Part shown: positions 1-9,058 of the stretch, piece after piece | How positions within the stretch are numbered: position 1 is the first letter of the stretch | How the letters are laid out: every line of letters begins with the position of its first letter | Assembly (NCBI RefSeq): GCF_900638585.1 | Contig: NZ_LR134523.1 | Span: 1-64,000, forward strand | DNA: 64,000 bases | Source of the DNA: Aedoeadaptatus ivorii | Lineage (GTDB): Bacteria > Bacillota > Clostridia > Tissierellales > Peptoniphilaceae | Direction of reading: 5' to 3' | The notes under the pieces: model-generated | The model's database searches: none | The model's input: the letters and a program-made list of their open reading frames with translations, nothing else | Told to the model about the DNA's origin: nothing | Program-made: the position numbers and the translations under genes

Positions 1-1332
1 ATGATACCTGACGTACACGCTTTATGGGAAAAAGCCTTCCAGTACATACTCGAAGAAAATCTCTATGAATCTCAGATCAACACTTGGTTTCGACCGATTC
101 GCCCGGTTCGGATCCAGGACGATACGCTGATTTTGGGCGTATCCCGAGAATTCGTACTCAACCACCTGCAAAAAAATAACAACAATTATAAAAACCTTAT
201 CCGCCGCGCCGTCAAAGAAGCCGCCGGCAGCGATTTGGACATCCGCTTTGTATTGACCGAGGGCGGCGCACCGGCCGAGCCGCAAAACGACAGCATTCGC
301 CCGGAATACCATCTCAATCCGAAATATACCTTCGATTCCTTTGTGGTGGGACCCTCCAATCAATTTGCCCACGCCGCGTCTTTGGCGGTGGCGGAAAATC
401 CTCGCGAAAATCGCGCCAACCCGCTATTTATCTACGGCGGCGTCGGTTTGGGCAAGACCCATCTCATGCACGCCATCGGCCATTTTCTGCACCGAAACGA
501 TCCGTCGAAGCGGATCCTCTATGTCACCAGCGAGCAATTTACCAACGAATTTATCGCCTCGATCCAGACCAATCGCAACGAAGAGTTTCGCAGAAAATAC
601 CGCTCCCAGGACCTCCTGTTGATCGACGACATCCAGTTTATCGCCGACAAGGAATCCACCATGGACGAATTTTTTCATACCTTTAACGAACTTCACGGCC
701 GCGACAAACAGATCGTAATGACCAGCGACAAACCGCCCAAGGACATTCAAAAACTCGAACAGCGGCTGATTTCGCGCTTTGCATGGGGCCTGGTGGTAGA
801 CATTCAGGCGCCGGATCTCGAGACGCGCATCGCGATTTTAAGAAACAAGGCGGAGAGCGACGGCTTCGACGTTCCCGAGGGCGTCATCAACTATATCGCC
901 ACCCATGTGAAGAGCAATATTCGGGAGCTGGAAGGCGCGCTTTCTCGCGTGACCGCCTACGCCAAGCTCACCACCGGCGAGATCACCGAAGAGACCGCCG
1001 CCATGGTGCTGAAGGACATCTACGAAAACAACAAACCCGTCGCGGTGACTGTGGGACGCGTAAAAGAAATTATCGCGGCGGAATACCATATTTCTCTGGA
1101 GGACTTAAACAGCAAAAAGAGATCCCGTCCCATCGCCTATCCCCGCCAAATCGCCATGTATCTGACCCGCAGCATGACCGACCTTTCGCTGCCGAAAATC
1201 GGACAGGAATTCGGCGGCCGGGATCATTCCACGGTGATCCACGCCTATGATAAAATTGAGGGGGAAATCGAGTCGGATCCGGAAGTCAGTATGCAGATCG
1301 AACGGTTAAAGGAGAAGATTAAGGGTAACTGA
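1..1332 (+). CDS. dnaA: Chromosomal replication initiator protein DnaA
   Basis: DnaA binds DnaA boxes at oriC, melts the origin and loads the replicative helicase. The 443-residue protein has the usual length. It has an N-terminal helicase-interaction domain (about 1-85), a short variable linker, and an AAA+ core with Walker A GGVGLGKT at 146-153 and Walker B LLLIDD at 205-210. The C-terminal DNA-binding helix-turn-helix carries the signature GGRDHSTVIHAYDKI near 404-418. The window begins on its ATG, so its promoter and ribosome site lie outside. It is followed by a 149-bp intergenic region with DnaA boxes and then dnaN, the standard bacterial origin arrangement. Confidence 0.99.
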   Translation: MIPDVHALWEKAFQYILEENLYESQINTWFRPIRPVRIQDDTLILGVSREFVLNHLQKNNNNYKNLIRRAVKEAAGSDLDIRFVLTEGGAPAEPQNDSIRPEYHLNPKYTFDSFVVGPSNQFAHAASLAVAENPRENRANPLFIYGGVGLGKTHLMHAIGHFLHRNDPSKRILYVTSEQFTNEFIASIQTNRNEEFRRKYRSQDLLLIDDIQFIADKESTMDEFFHTFNELHGRDKQIVMTSDKPPKDIQKLEQRLISRFAWGLVVDIQAPDLETRIAILRNKAESDGFDVPEGVINYIATHVKSNIRELEGALSRVTAYAKLTTGEITEETAAMVLKDIYENNKPVAVTVGRVKEIIAAEYHISLEDLNSKKRSRPIAYPRQIAMYLTRSMTDLSLPKIGQEFGGRDHSTVIHAYDKIEGEIESDPEVSMQIERLKEKIKGN

Positions 1333-1333
1333 T

Positions 1334-1452
1334 TGTGGATAACTCTTCCCGTCCTCCATAGCTTTATGCACACTCTATCCACAGCCTCCTTTCCTACCTC
1401 CGCGCTTTTCCGCTTTCTATCCACAAATCCACAGCCCCTACTACGATTACGA
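1334..1452 (+). promoter_or_regulatory. Probable oriC unwinding region with DnaA boxes and DnaA-trio
   Basis: The dnaA-dnaN gap holds a perfect DnaA box in inverse orientation (TGTGGATAA, 1334-1342). Three forward boxes follow: CTATCCACA at 1375-1383 and 1417-1425, and AAATCCACA at 1425-1433, the last two abutting. Next come a short GC cluster (1434-1438) and a run of triplets CTA CTA CGA TTA CGA (1438-1452), then AT-rich sequence to about 1470. This order matches the Bacillus basal unwinding system, in which DnaA loads from boxes onto a DnaA-trio. Function as origin is inferred from position and motif order. Confidence 0.85.
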
Positions 1453-1481
1453 AGTATTACTCTTATATAGGAGGAGACAAC

Positions 1482-2579
1482 ATGCAGTTTCATATCGACA
1501 AATCCGCCCTGTCCTCCGTCGTCTCAACGGTCTCCAGGGCCATATCCGCAAAGACCAATATGCAGATTCTGGAAGGCCTGTATATGGAAGCAAAGGGAGG
1601 CGAATTGATTCTACGGGGTACGGATACCGAAATCTCCATCGAATCGAAAAGCGCCTGTATGGTCGATACCGAAGGGAGCATTGTCTTAAATGCCTCCCTC
1701 TTTGGCGACATCGTGCGCAAATTGCCGGCCGCCATGGTCCACATCGAAAGCGACGGCCAAAAGGTAAAGATCGTCTGCGAGCATTCCCGCTTCGAACTGA
1801 TGGGGCAAAATGCCGAGGAATATCCGCAGCTGCCCGAACTCGAAGAAAAGGAATCGGTCGTCGTCACCGCCGACGACCTCTTAAAGGCCTTCAAGGAAAC
1901 CCAATTCGCCACCTCAAACGACGATATGCGCATCGCGCTTACCGGCGTCTTGCTCGACGTAACGCATGAAGGCATCACATTCGTCGCCCTCGACGGGTAT
2001 CGCATGGCGATGAGCCGCATCGCGGGCGAGCAACAGCTGGAGCGGGATCTCATCCTGCCGGCAAGAAGCGTCACCGAAATCGCAAAGATGGTGGAGGGAA
2101 AAGGCGCGCTTTCTATGGAAATCGGCAGCAACCACCTGTTGATCCGCTTAGACGAAACCAAGTTTTATACGAAGCTCTTAAACGGCGAGTTCTTCCAGTA
2201 CAATAGCCTGATCCGCCGCGAACACGATGTCACGGTGCGTTTGGAGAAGAAGCCGTTTATCGACGCCCTGGAACGGGCGAGTTTGATGACCGGCAAGGAG
2301 CGCAACGGCCTGGTAAAACTCGAAATCTTTGACGATCGCATCGAAATCCTCTCGAATTCCGAGATCGGAAATGTCCACGAAGTGGTGGAAGCGCAAAAGA
2401 CGGGAGAGGACCTCACCATCGCCTTTAACGCCCGGTATCTGTTGGAGGGGATTCGCGTCGTCGCAGAAGAAGAAATCGAGATGGGATTTACCGACGCGGT
2501 CAACCCCTGTATTATTACGCCGAATGCAGCCGATTCGTATCTGTACTTGGTGCTTCCGGTCCGGTTGGCGAGCCTATGA
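1482..2579 (+). CDS. dnaN: DNA polymerase III sliding clamp (beta subunit)
   Basis: DnaN forms the ring-shaped homodimer that tethers DNA polymerase III to DNA and serves as a hub for repair factors. The 365-residue length and three-domain clamp architecture fit the family. The start follows an AGGAGG ribosome site near 1471. It lies just downstream of dnaA and the origin, and its stop overlaps the start of the S4-domain gene by four bases, so the two are translationally coupled. Confidence 0.98.
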   Translation: MQFHIDKSALSSVVSTVSRAISAKTNMQILEGLYMEAKGGELILRGTDTEISIESKSACMVDTEGSIVLNASLFGDIVRKLPAAMVHIESDGQKVKIVCEHSRFELMGQNAEEYPQLPELEEKESVVVTADDLLKAFKETQFATSNDDMRIALTGVLLDVTHEGITFVALDGYRMAMSRIAGEQQLERDLILPARSVTEIAKMVEGKGALSMEIGSNHLLIRLDETKFYTKLLNGEFFQYNSLIRREHDVTVRLEKKPFIDALERASLMTGKERNGLVKLEIFDDRIEILSNSEIGNVHEVVEAQKTGEDLTIAFNARYLLEGIRVVAEEEIEMGFTDAVNPCIITPNAADSYLYLVLPVRLASL

Positions 2580-2773
2580 AGATCCAAACCGAATACATCA
2601 AACTCGACAGTCTTATGAAATTGATCAGCTGGGTCGATTCCGGCGGCATGGCAAAGACCGTGATCGCAAACGGCGAGGTGCGCGTAAACGGCGAAGTGGA
2701 AACGCGCCGAGGCCGCAAGCTCTACCCCGGCGATTCGGTACAATGGGAGGATCTTTGCGAGACGATCGAGTAG
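2576..2773 (+). CDS. yaaA: S4-domain RNA-binding protein YaaA
   Basis: A 65-residue protein made almost entirely of one S4 RNA-binding fold, with the typical core GGMAKTVIANGEVRVNGE followed by a basic strand ETRRGRKLYPGD. Small S4 proteins are found between dnaN and recF in many Bacillota and are thought to act in ribosome biogenesis; the exact role here is not shown by sequence. Its ATG overlaps the dnaN TGA (ATGA), so it shares the dnaN message. Confidence 0.93.
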   Translation: MKIQTEYIKLDSLMKLISWVDSGGMAKTVIANGEVRVNGEVETRRGRKLYPGDSVQWEDLCETIE

Positions 2774-2783
2774 AAAGAAATCC

Positions 2784-2818
2784 GAACGTTTGTACTCTGA
2801 GAACATTTGTACTATACT
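2784..2818 (+). promoter_or_regulatory. recF promoter with two LexA-like repeats
   Basis: A candidate promoter has -35 TTGTAC (2790-2795), a 17-bp spacer and -10 TATACT (2813-2818). Two near-identical motifs, GAACGTTTGTAC (2784-2795) and GAACATTTGTAC (2801-2812), cover the -35 and the spacer. Each differs by one base from the Gram-positive SOS half-site pattern GAAC-N4-GTTC. Regulation by LexA is only a possibility. Confidence 0.5.
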
Positions 2819-2849
2819 ATAAGAGAATGCGGCCCCGGGGGAGGTATGA

Positions 2850-3932
2850 ATGTATGTAGAACGGTTGGATGTGGTTTCCTTTCGAAATCACGCACAACTC
2901 TCTCTTACCTTTCGGGAGGGCATATACAGTCTCTACGGCCCCAACGGCATCGGAAAGACCAATTTTTTGGAGGCCATCTATGTGGCGATGACGGGGCGGA
3001 GTTTTCGAACCAATACCCTAAAAGAAGTCATCGCTTTTTCGCGGGAACAGGCGTTTTTGCGCGCGCGCATCCAAACCGATCCCTTTCAAAAGGATCTGGA
3101 GATTGCCATCGGCGAAAAGGAGCGCAAATACGTGCGGGACAACAACCCCGTTCCCTCCGCCCGAGACTACGCCCGGGGCCTAGCGGCGGTGGTGTTCGAG
3201 CCCAAGCATCTGCGTATGGTGCAGGGCCCCCCGTCCGAGCGGCGCTCGATGCTCGACGAAATTTTGCGTATGAGCTCCGCCGCCTACGACGCCGCCTATA
3301 GCGGATATCATCATGTGTTGTATCAGCGCAATTACTTACTCAGAAAGCGAGGAGAGGCGGACCTGTTGGAGGTCTACGATCTCCGCCTTTCCACCTATGC
3401 CGCCGTCCTCTTAAAGGAGCGACTGGCCTTTTTAAAGCGCATGTCGAAAGTGGCGGCCGCCTACTATAAAGAAATTTCCGGAGAAAAAGAGAGCTTGGAC
3501 ATTCGCTACAAGGCGACCTTTCCCGTCGCCTTCGGCGGGGATCTCAAGGCGGATTTTTACGAAGCGCTCCGGAAAATGCGAAAAGAAGACTACGAACGGG
3601 GCCGCACGGCGATCGGGCCCCATTTGGACGATTTGCAGTTTCTGCTGGACGGCAATGAGGCAAAAAAATACGCCTCCACCGGACAGATCCGAAGCATCGT
3701 CCTGGCGGTAAAATGTATGGAGATCCATCGCCTCAAGGAGAGCACGGGGAGCGATCCGGTGGTGCTTTTGGACGATGTGCTCTCGGAACTGGACGAGGCG
3801 CGCAGAGAGCGCCTGCTTCGCCATTTAAGGGGACAGTGTTTTATCACCACGGCGGAGTATCTGCCGTTTTTAGAAGAATATTCCCGTCCCCTGGATCTGA
3901 CGGAAATCAAGAATGCATCGAGAAAGGCCTAG
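2850..3932 (+). CDS. recF: DNA replication and repair protein RecF
   Basis: RecF is an SMC-like ABC ATPase that acts with RecO and RecR to load RecA at gaps. Walker A GPNGIGKT is at residues 30-37. The C-terminal Walker B region LLDDVLSELD is present near residue 300, as is the TGQ signature shortly before it. The 360-residue length is normal. The ATG at 2850 follows a GGGGGAGG ribosome site; an ATG at 2846 is out of frame and hits a stop after four codons. It precedes gyrB by 36 bp. Confidence 0.97.
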   Translation: MYVERLDVVSFRNHAQLSLTFREGIYSLYGPNGIGKTNFLEAIYVAMTGRSFRTNTLKEVIAFSREQAFLRARIQTDPFQKDLEIAIGEKERKYVRDNNPVPSARDYARGLAAVVFEPKHLRMVQGPPSERRSMLDEILRMSSAAYDAAYSGYHHVLYQRNYLLRKRGEADLLEVYDLRLSTYAAVLLKERLAFLKRMSKVAAAYYKEISGEKESLDIRYKATFPVAFGGDLKADFYEALRKMRKEDYERGRTAIGPHLDDLQFLLDGNEAKKYASTGQIRSIVLAVKCMEIHRLKESTGSDPVVLLDDVLSELDEARRERLLRHLRGQCFITTAEYLPFLEEYSRPLDLTEIKNASRKA

Positions 3933-3968
3933 GCTTTGTCCGGGTCTTTTTGCGGTAGAGGAGGGCTT

Positions 3969-5888
3969 ATGGCAAAGGGAAATGAGTATAGTTCCAGCAA
4001 TATACAGGTACTGACGGGACTGGAACCCGTTCGGAAGCGGCCGGGTATGTATATCGGCTCCACGGGGGCAAAGGGCCTGCACCATTTGGTATACGAGGTC
4101 GTGGACAACTCCATCGACGAGATCCTCGCGGGTCGCTGCGATTCGGTATGGGTGCGCTTAAACGACGACGGATCGGCCGAAATCGAAGACAACGGGAGCG
4201 GGATTCCGGTGGACATCCACCCCCAAACCAAAAAGAGCACGGTCGAGACGGTACTTACGATTCTCCACGCCGGGGGGAAATTCGACAGCGACGCCTATAA
4301 GGTATCCGGCGGGCTCCACGGCGTCGGCGTATCGGTCGTAAACGCCCTTTCCGAAAAGCTGATCGCCGAGGTCAAGCGCGAAGGCAAAAAATTCCGCCAA
4401 GTCTTTTCGCGGGGCATTCCCCTGACCGATCTCGAAGTGGTGGAAGAAGGCGTAAAAGAGACCGGCACCAAGATCACCTTTTATCCCGATGCGGAGATCT
4501 TTAAGGAGACCACGGAGTTCAGCCGCGAAGTGCTAGCGCGCCGTTTCCGCGAAATGGCCTTTCTCAATAAGGGCGCCTATATCGAGTTTCAGGACAATCG
4601 CGACGATGCCGATTTTCGGGAAGTCTACCACTATGAAGGCGGCATTATGAGCTATGTGGAGTATTTGAACCGCAGCAAAAAACCCATCCACGACAAGATC
4701 CTCTATGTCGACGAGATCGAACAGGACACCGCCGTAGAAGTCGCCATTCAATACACCGACGGCTACCGCGAGACGGTGCTGACCTTTGCCAACAATATCA
4801 ATACCGAAGACGGGGGCACGCATCTCTCGGGTTTTCGGAGTGCGCTCACCAAGAGCATCAACGAATACGGCAGAAAATACAATTTTATCAAGGAAAAAGA
4901 AGAAAACCTCTCGGGCGAGGACGTGCGCGAGGGCATCAGCGCCGTAATCAGCGTCAAGATTCCCGATCCCCAGTTCGAGGGCCAGACCAAGGCAAAGCTC
5001 GGCAATTCCGAGACCAAATCGATTGTGGAGCGGGTCCTTTCGGGCTATTTGGAATCCTTCCTCGAAGAAAACCCCAAAATCGGAAAGATCATCCTGCAAA
5101 AGGCGCTTTCGGCGCGTCGGGCGCGGGAGGCGGCGCGTAAGGCGCGGGATCTGACGCGCAAGCGCTCGATCCTCGACAATACGCCCCTGCCCGGCAAGCT
5201 CGTCGACTGCCAGCTCGACGACAATCGCGTCACCGAGATCTTTTTGGTCGAGGGGGATTCCGCCGGCGGCAGCGCCAAGGGCGGACGCGACAGCCGTACC
5301 CAGGCGATTTTGCCGCTTCGGGGAAAGATTATGAATGTGGAGAAGGCACGGCTCGACAAGATCTTAAATTCTAAGGAGATCCGCGCCATGATCACCGCCT
5401 TCGGCACCGGGATCGATCAGGAATTCGACATCGAAAAACTGCGCTACGGCAAGATTATCATCATGACTGATGCGGACGTCGACGGCGCCCACATTCGCAC
5501 CTTGCTCCTAACCTTCCTGTTTCGCCACTTGCCGCAACTGATTGAAGAGGGCCACGTCTTTGTGGCGCAGCCGCCGCTTTACGGCATTAAGCGGGGCACA
5601 AAGGTACTCGAGTACTGCTACAGCGACGCGGAACTGCAGGAGGCGCTCGACCGATTGGGGCGCGACAAAAACCTCAAGATCAGCCGCTACAAGGGGCTCG
5701 GGGAAATGAACGCCGAAGAGCTGTGGGAGACGACCATGAATCCCGACCACCGCATTCTGCTTCGGGTCGGGGTAGAGGACGCAAAACAGGCGGACGAGGT
5801 ATTTTCGATGCTGATGGGCCAGGAAGTGGAGCCCAGACGAGAGTTTATCGAGGAAAATGCGATCTATGTAGAAAACATAGACGCGTAG
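3969..5888 (+). CDS. gyrB: DNA gyrase subunit B
   Basis: GyrB is the ATPase subunit of gyrase, which introduces negative supercoils. It has an N-terminal GHKL ATPase with the loop GGLHGVGVSVVNAL, a transducer domain, and a Toprim domain with EGDSAGGSAKGGRDS and DADVDGAHIRTL (Mg-binding acidic residues). The C-terminal tail is the short Gram-positive type. The reading frame is open upstream to a TTG at 3936, but the ATG at 3969 is preceded by AGAGGAGGG and gives the normal N terminus (639 residues). gyrA follows after 9 bp. Confidence 0.98.
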   Translation: MAKGNEYSSSNIQVLTGLEPVRKRPGMYIGSTGAKGLHHLVYEVVDNSIDEILAGRCDSVWVRLNDDGSAEIEDNGSGIPVDIHPQTKKSTVETVLTILHAGGKFDSDAYKVSGGLHGVGVSVVNALSEKLIAEVKREGKKFRQVFSRGIPLTDLEVVEEGVKETGTKITFYPDAEIFKETTEFSREVLARRFREMAFLNKGAYIEFQDNRDDADFREVYHYEGGIMSYVEYLNRSKKPIHDKILYVDEIEQDTAVEVAIQYTDGYRETVLTFANNINTEDGGTHLSGFRSALTKSINEYGRKYNFIKEKEENLSGEDVREGISAVISVKIPDPQFEGQTKAKLGNSETKSIVERVLSGYLESFLEENPKIGKIILQKALSARRAREAARKARDLTRKRSILDNTPLPGKLVDCQLDDNRVTEIFLVEGDSAGGSAKGGRDSRTQAILPLRGKIMNVEKARLDKILNSKEIRAMITAFGTGIDQEFDIEKLRYGKIIIMTDADVDGAHIRTLLLTFLFRHLPQLIEEGHVFVAQPPLYGIKRGTKVLEYCYSDAELQEALDRLGRDKNLKISRYKGLGEMNAEELWETTMNPDHRILLRVGVEDAKQADEVFSMLMGQEVEPRREFIEENAIYVENIDA

Positions 5889-5897
5889 GAGGACAGA

Positions 5898-8324
5898 ATG
5901 GCAAAATTTGCAAACGAAAGCGGCATACAGGACGTCGTCCTGGAAAGGGCCATGCAGAAGGCGTATCTGGAATACTCCATGAGCGTCATCGTGGCCCGGG
6001 CCCTGCCCGACGTGCGCGACGGCTTAAAGCCCGTTCACCGCAGAATACTCTACGGCATGCAGCAGCTGGGCCTCGCCCCCGATAAGCCCCACCGTAAGTC
6101 CGCGCGGCTGGTCGGGGACGTAATGGGTAAGTACCACCCCCACGGCGACTCCTCGATCTACGACGCGGTGGTGCGCCTCGCCCAGGACTTCAGCATCCGC
6201 TATCCTCTGGCAGACGGTCAGGGAAACTTCGGTTCTATGGACGGCGACAGTGCCGCGGCCATGCGTTATACCGAGGTGCGCATGAGCAAACTCGCCACCG
6301 AGATGCTCAGAGACATCAACAAAGACACCGTGGACTTCGTGCCCAACTTCGACGAAGAAGACACCGAACCCGCGGTACTGCCGTCGCGCTTTCCCAATCT
6401 CCTGGTCAACGGCGCCGCCGGCATCGCCGTAGGGATGGCGACCAATATGGCGCCCCACAATATGAACGAGGTCATCGACGGCACCATCGCCTATATCGAC
6501 GACGAGGACATCAGCCTCGAAGAACTGATGAAACATATCAAGGGACCGGATTTTCCCACCGGCGCCTTTATTATGGGAAAAGAGGGCATCGTCGAAGCCT
6601 ATAAGACCGGACGGGGCAAGCTCACCGTCCGCGCCCGGGCGGAAATCGAGCCCTACAAGTCCAAACACCGCATCGTCGTCACTGAAGTTCCCTATCAGGT
6701 TAACAAGGCAAAAGTCATCGAAAAAATCGCGGAACTCGTCAAGGACAAAAAACTCGACGGCATCAGCGACATACGCGACGAATCCAACCGCCAGGGCGTG
6801 CGTTTGGTGATCGAACTTAAGCGCGACGCCAACCCCAATGTGGTCTTAAACCGCCTCTATAAAGAGACACAACTACAGATCACCTTCGGCATCATCAATC
6901 TCGCGTTGGTGGACGGCGTGCCCAAAGAACTCAGCCTAAAAGAGCTGATCCACTACTATGTCGAGCACCAGCGCGAAGTCGTCACCCGCAGGACCGAATA
7001 CGACCTCGCCAAGGCGAAGGCGCGGGTGCACGTGATCGAAGGGCTTAAACTCGCCATCGACCATATCGACGAAATCATCGAGATCGTCCGCAGCTTCCGC
7101 ACCGACGACGAGATCAAGGCGGAATTTACCAAGCGATTCGGTTTAAGCGACATTCAGGGACAGGCGATCCTCGATATGCGGATCAAGCGATTAAGCGGTC
7201 TGCAGGTAGAAAAGCTGGAAGAGGAATACCGGGAGCTGCTCGCCCTGATCGAAGCGCTGGAAAATATCCTCTCCCATCCGAAGATCCTCGACGGAAAGAT
7301 CAAAGAAGAGCTGTTGGAGATCAAGGAAAAATTCGGCGATCTGCGCCGCACCGTGATCGCAAGAAGCGAGGGAGAGGTAGAGGATATCGACCTGATCGAC
7401 GAAGAGGAAGTGGTCGTCACCCTCACCAATTCCGGCTATATTAAGCGCATGCCCGAAGGCACCTACAAGCCCCAGCACCGCGGCGGACAGGGGATCAGCG
7501 CGCTGAACAAAAAATCCGATGATTTCGTCACCAGTCTGTTTATCACCTCGACATTGGATCAGATCCTCTTCTTTACGGATCGCGGTCGGGTGTATAAAAA
7601 ACTCGCCTACGAAATTCCCGCCGCCGGCAGAAACGCCAAGGGCACAGCCATCGTGAATCTATTGCAGCTGGAAGACGGCGAGCAAGTGGAATTTATCGTG
7701 CCCATTTCCGAGGTGGACGATACGGACAGCTTGGTCTTAATGACGAAGTTCGGCTATGTGAAAAAGACGGACATCGTAGAGTATCAAAACATCCGCAAAA
7801 ACGGCTTGATCGCCATCGGCTTACGAGAAGGCGACAGCGTCGTGGGCGGCCACCAAATCAAGGGCGGCGAAGACTTGATGGCAGTCACCCGCATGGGCAT
7901 GTGTCTGCGGTTTCAAGAAGCGGATCTCAGGAGCCAGGGCAGAAGCGCCATGGGCGTGATCGCCATTCGACCGGACGAAGGCGACGAGGTCGTGAGCTTT
8001 GTCATTCCCGAGGAAAACAAGACCCTCGCCGTGATCAGCGAAAAGGGCTACGGAAAGCGCACCGCCATCGACGAATACAAGGTGCAAAACCGCGGCGGCA
8101 AGGGCCTTTTGACCTACCGCGTCAAGGAAAAGACGGGGGCGCTGGTCTCCGCCAAAATGCTCGAGGAGAAGGATCAGATGATGATGATCACCGAAGACGG
8201 CACCATTATCCGCATTCTCGCCGAATCCGTCTCCTGTCTCGGACGGGCCACCTCGGGGGTAAAACTGATGAATATCAAAGACAGTCGCATCGTAGCCGTG
8301 GCCGAATATATCGGCGAAGAATAG
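5898..8324 (+). CDS. gyrA: DNA gyrase subunit A
   Basis: GyrA is the DNA-breaking and rejoining subunit of gyrase. The active-site tyrosine is Tyr124 in AAMRYTE. The quinolone-resistance region reads [10 protein letters not shown] at 80-89, so the positions equivalent to E. coli Ser83 and Asp87 are the susceptible-type Ser85 and Asp89. The C-terminal beta-pinwheel begins near 490 and carries the GyrA-box-like stretch PQHRGGQG. At 808 residues it is of normal length. It sits 9 bp behind gyrB with its own GGAGG site. Confidence 0.98.
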   Translation: MAKFANESGIQDVVLERAMQKAYLEYSMSVIVARALPDVRDGLKPVHRRILYGMQQLGLAPDKPHRKSARLVGDVMGKYHPHGDSSIYDAVVRLAQDFSIRYPLADGQGNFGSMDGDSAAAMRYTEVRMSKLATEMLRDINKDTVDFVPNFDEEDTEPAVLPSRFPNLLVNGAAGIAVGMATNMAPHNMNEVIDGTIAYIDDEDISLEELMKHIKGPDFPTGAFIMGKEGIVEAYKTGRGKLTVRARAEIEPYKSKHRIVVTEVPYQVNKAKVIEKIAELVKDKKLDGISDIRDESNRQGVRLVIELKRDANPNVVLNRLYKETQLQITFGIINLALVDGVPKELSLKELIHYYVEHQREVVTRRTEYDLAKAKARVHVIEGLKLAIDHIDEIIEIVRSFRTDDEIKAEFTKRFGLSDIQGQAILDMRIKRLSGLQVEKLEEEYRELLALIEALENILSHPKILDGKIKEELLEIKEKFGDLRRTVIARSEGEVEDIDLIDEEEVVVTLTNSGYIKRMPEGTYKPQHRGGQGISALNKKSDDFVTSLFITSTLDQILFFTDRGRVYKKLAYEIPAAGRNAKGTAIVNLLQLEDGEQVEFIVPISEVDDTDSLVLMTKFGYVKKTDIVEYQNIRKNGLIAIGLREGDSVVGGHQIKGGEDLMAVTRMGMCLRFQEADLRSQGRSAMGVIAIRPDEGDEVVSFVIPEENKTLAVISEKGYGKRTAIDEYKVQNRGGKGLLTYRVKEKTGALVSAKMLEEKDQMMMITEDGTIIRILAESVSCLGRATSGVKLMNIKDSRIVAVAEYIGEE

Positions 8325-8331
8325 AGTAGTA

Positions 8332-8360
8332 TTGCGGCGCTGCGGCCCGAAGGGTATACT
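8332..8360 (+). promoter_or_regulatory. Promoter of the anti-sigma antagonist operon
   Basis: TTGCGG (8332-8337), a 17-bp spacer and TATACT (8355-8360) lie just after the gyrA stop and 27 bp before the first gene of the sigma-factor cluster. It looks like an ordinary housekeeping promoter, not an alternative-sigma one. Confidence 0.6.
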
Positions 8361-8386
8361 GTAAAGAGACAATATAGGAGGATGCC

Positions 8387-8701
8387 ATGTTTAATCTGGA
8401 AATACGTGACGAAGGCAATCGACTTCGCATGATCCCCACCGGGGAAATGGATATGTACTACACCCCGCAGTTTAAAGAACAGGCGGTAAAGGCCTATACG
8501 GAGAATAAAAAAGATATACTCATCGACGGCGCGGATTTGGAATACGTCGACTCCACCGGCCTGGGCGGGTTTATGTATTTGTTGAATGTGGTCAAAGAAC
8601 AGGGACACGAGATCGCCATATCGAATCTCGATCCCAATGTAAAAAAGCTCTTTACCATCACGAAATTGGACAAAATATTTACGATCGAAGGGGATGCGTA
8701 A
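8387..8701 (+). CDS. STAS-domain anti-sigma factor antagonist (RsbV/SpoIIAA-like)
   Basis: A 104-residue single STAS domain. In partner-switching systems the unphosphorylated antagonist binds the anti-sigma kinase and frees the sigma factor. The phosphoacceptor motif is intact: Asp55-Ser56-Thr57 in VDSTGLGGF, so Ser56 is the expected phosphorylation site. The ATG follows AGGAGG. Its stop overlaps the ATG of the kinase-like gene by one base, and the sigma factor follows, which is the standard rsbV-rsbW-sigB or spoIIAA-AB-sigF order. Confidence 0.92.
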   Translation: MFNLEIRDEGNRLRMIPTGEMDMYYTPQFKEQAVKAYTENKKDILIDGADLEYVDSTGLGGFMYLLNVVKEQGHEIAISNLDPNVKKLFTITKLDKIFTIEGDA

Positions 8702-9057
8702 TGGCGGATCGAGTATCGGTAAAGATTCCGGCAAAAGCCGCCTATCTCTCCTTGGCGCGCCTGTGCGCGTCGGGGATCTGTGCCAATGCCGATGTGGATA
8801 TGGATACGCTCGCAGACATTCGACTGATCTTAACCGAAAGCTGCAATCTCTCGTTTCGGATCGGAAGAAGCGAGGAGATTACGATCGTCTTGCTGCCGCA
8901 GGAAGACGGATTGGAATTTCGCGTATCCGGCATTGCCGAGCGGGATTTGGAAGACGACGAAATGCTCAGAATTTCTTCTATGATTATCGAATCCCTGGCG
9001 GATTCCGTGTCCTTCGGAGAAGACGAGATCGTCGTCGTAAAAAAATTCGGAGACTGA
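8701..9057 (+). CDS. Anti-sigma factor, divergent RsbW/SpoIIAB-like GHKL protein
   Basis: By position between an antagonist and a sigma factor this should be the anti-sigma serine kinase. The 118 residues contain an N-box-like segment LILTESCN (Glu46, Asn49). The spacing is Glu-x2-Asn instead of the usual Glu-x3-Asn, and no clear DxGxG ATP-lid motif is visible in the second half. It may therefore bind the sigma factor with weak or no kinase activity. The family call leans on context more than on motif strength. It is coupled to both neighbours (1-bp overlap upstream, 1-bp gap downstream). Confidence 0.75.
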   Translation: MADRVSVKIPAKAAYLSLARLCASGICANADVDMDTLADIRLILTESCNLSFRIGRSEEITIVLLPQEDGLEFRVSGIAERDLEDDEMLRISSMIIESLADSVSFGEDEIVVVKKFGD

Positions 9058-9058
9058 T

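Noticed and set aside
22-1250. Open frames on the minus strand and other frames inside dnaA
   Set aside because: They are shadows of the dnaA coding frame, without ribosome sites or recognisable domains. The same holds for most antisense frames over gyrA, nrdJ and the transporters.
3936-3968. TTG-start extension of gyrB
   Set aside because: No ribosome site, and the added residues are not part of GyrB; the ATG at 3969 has AGAGGAGGG.
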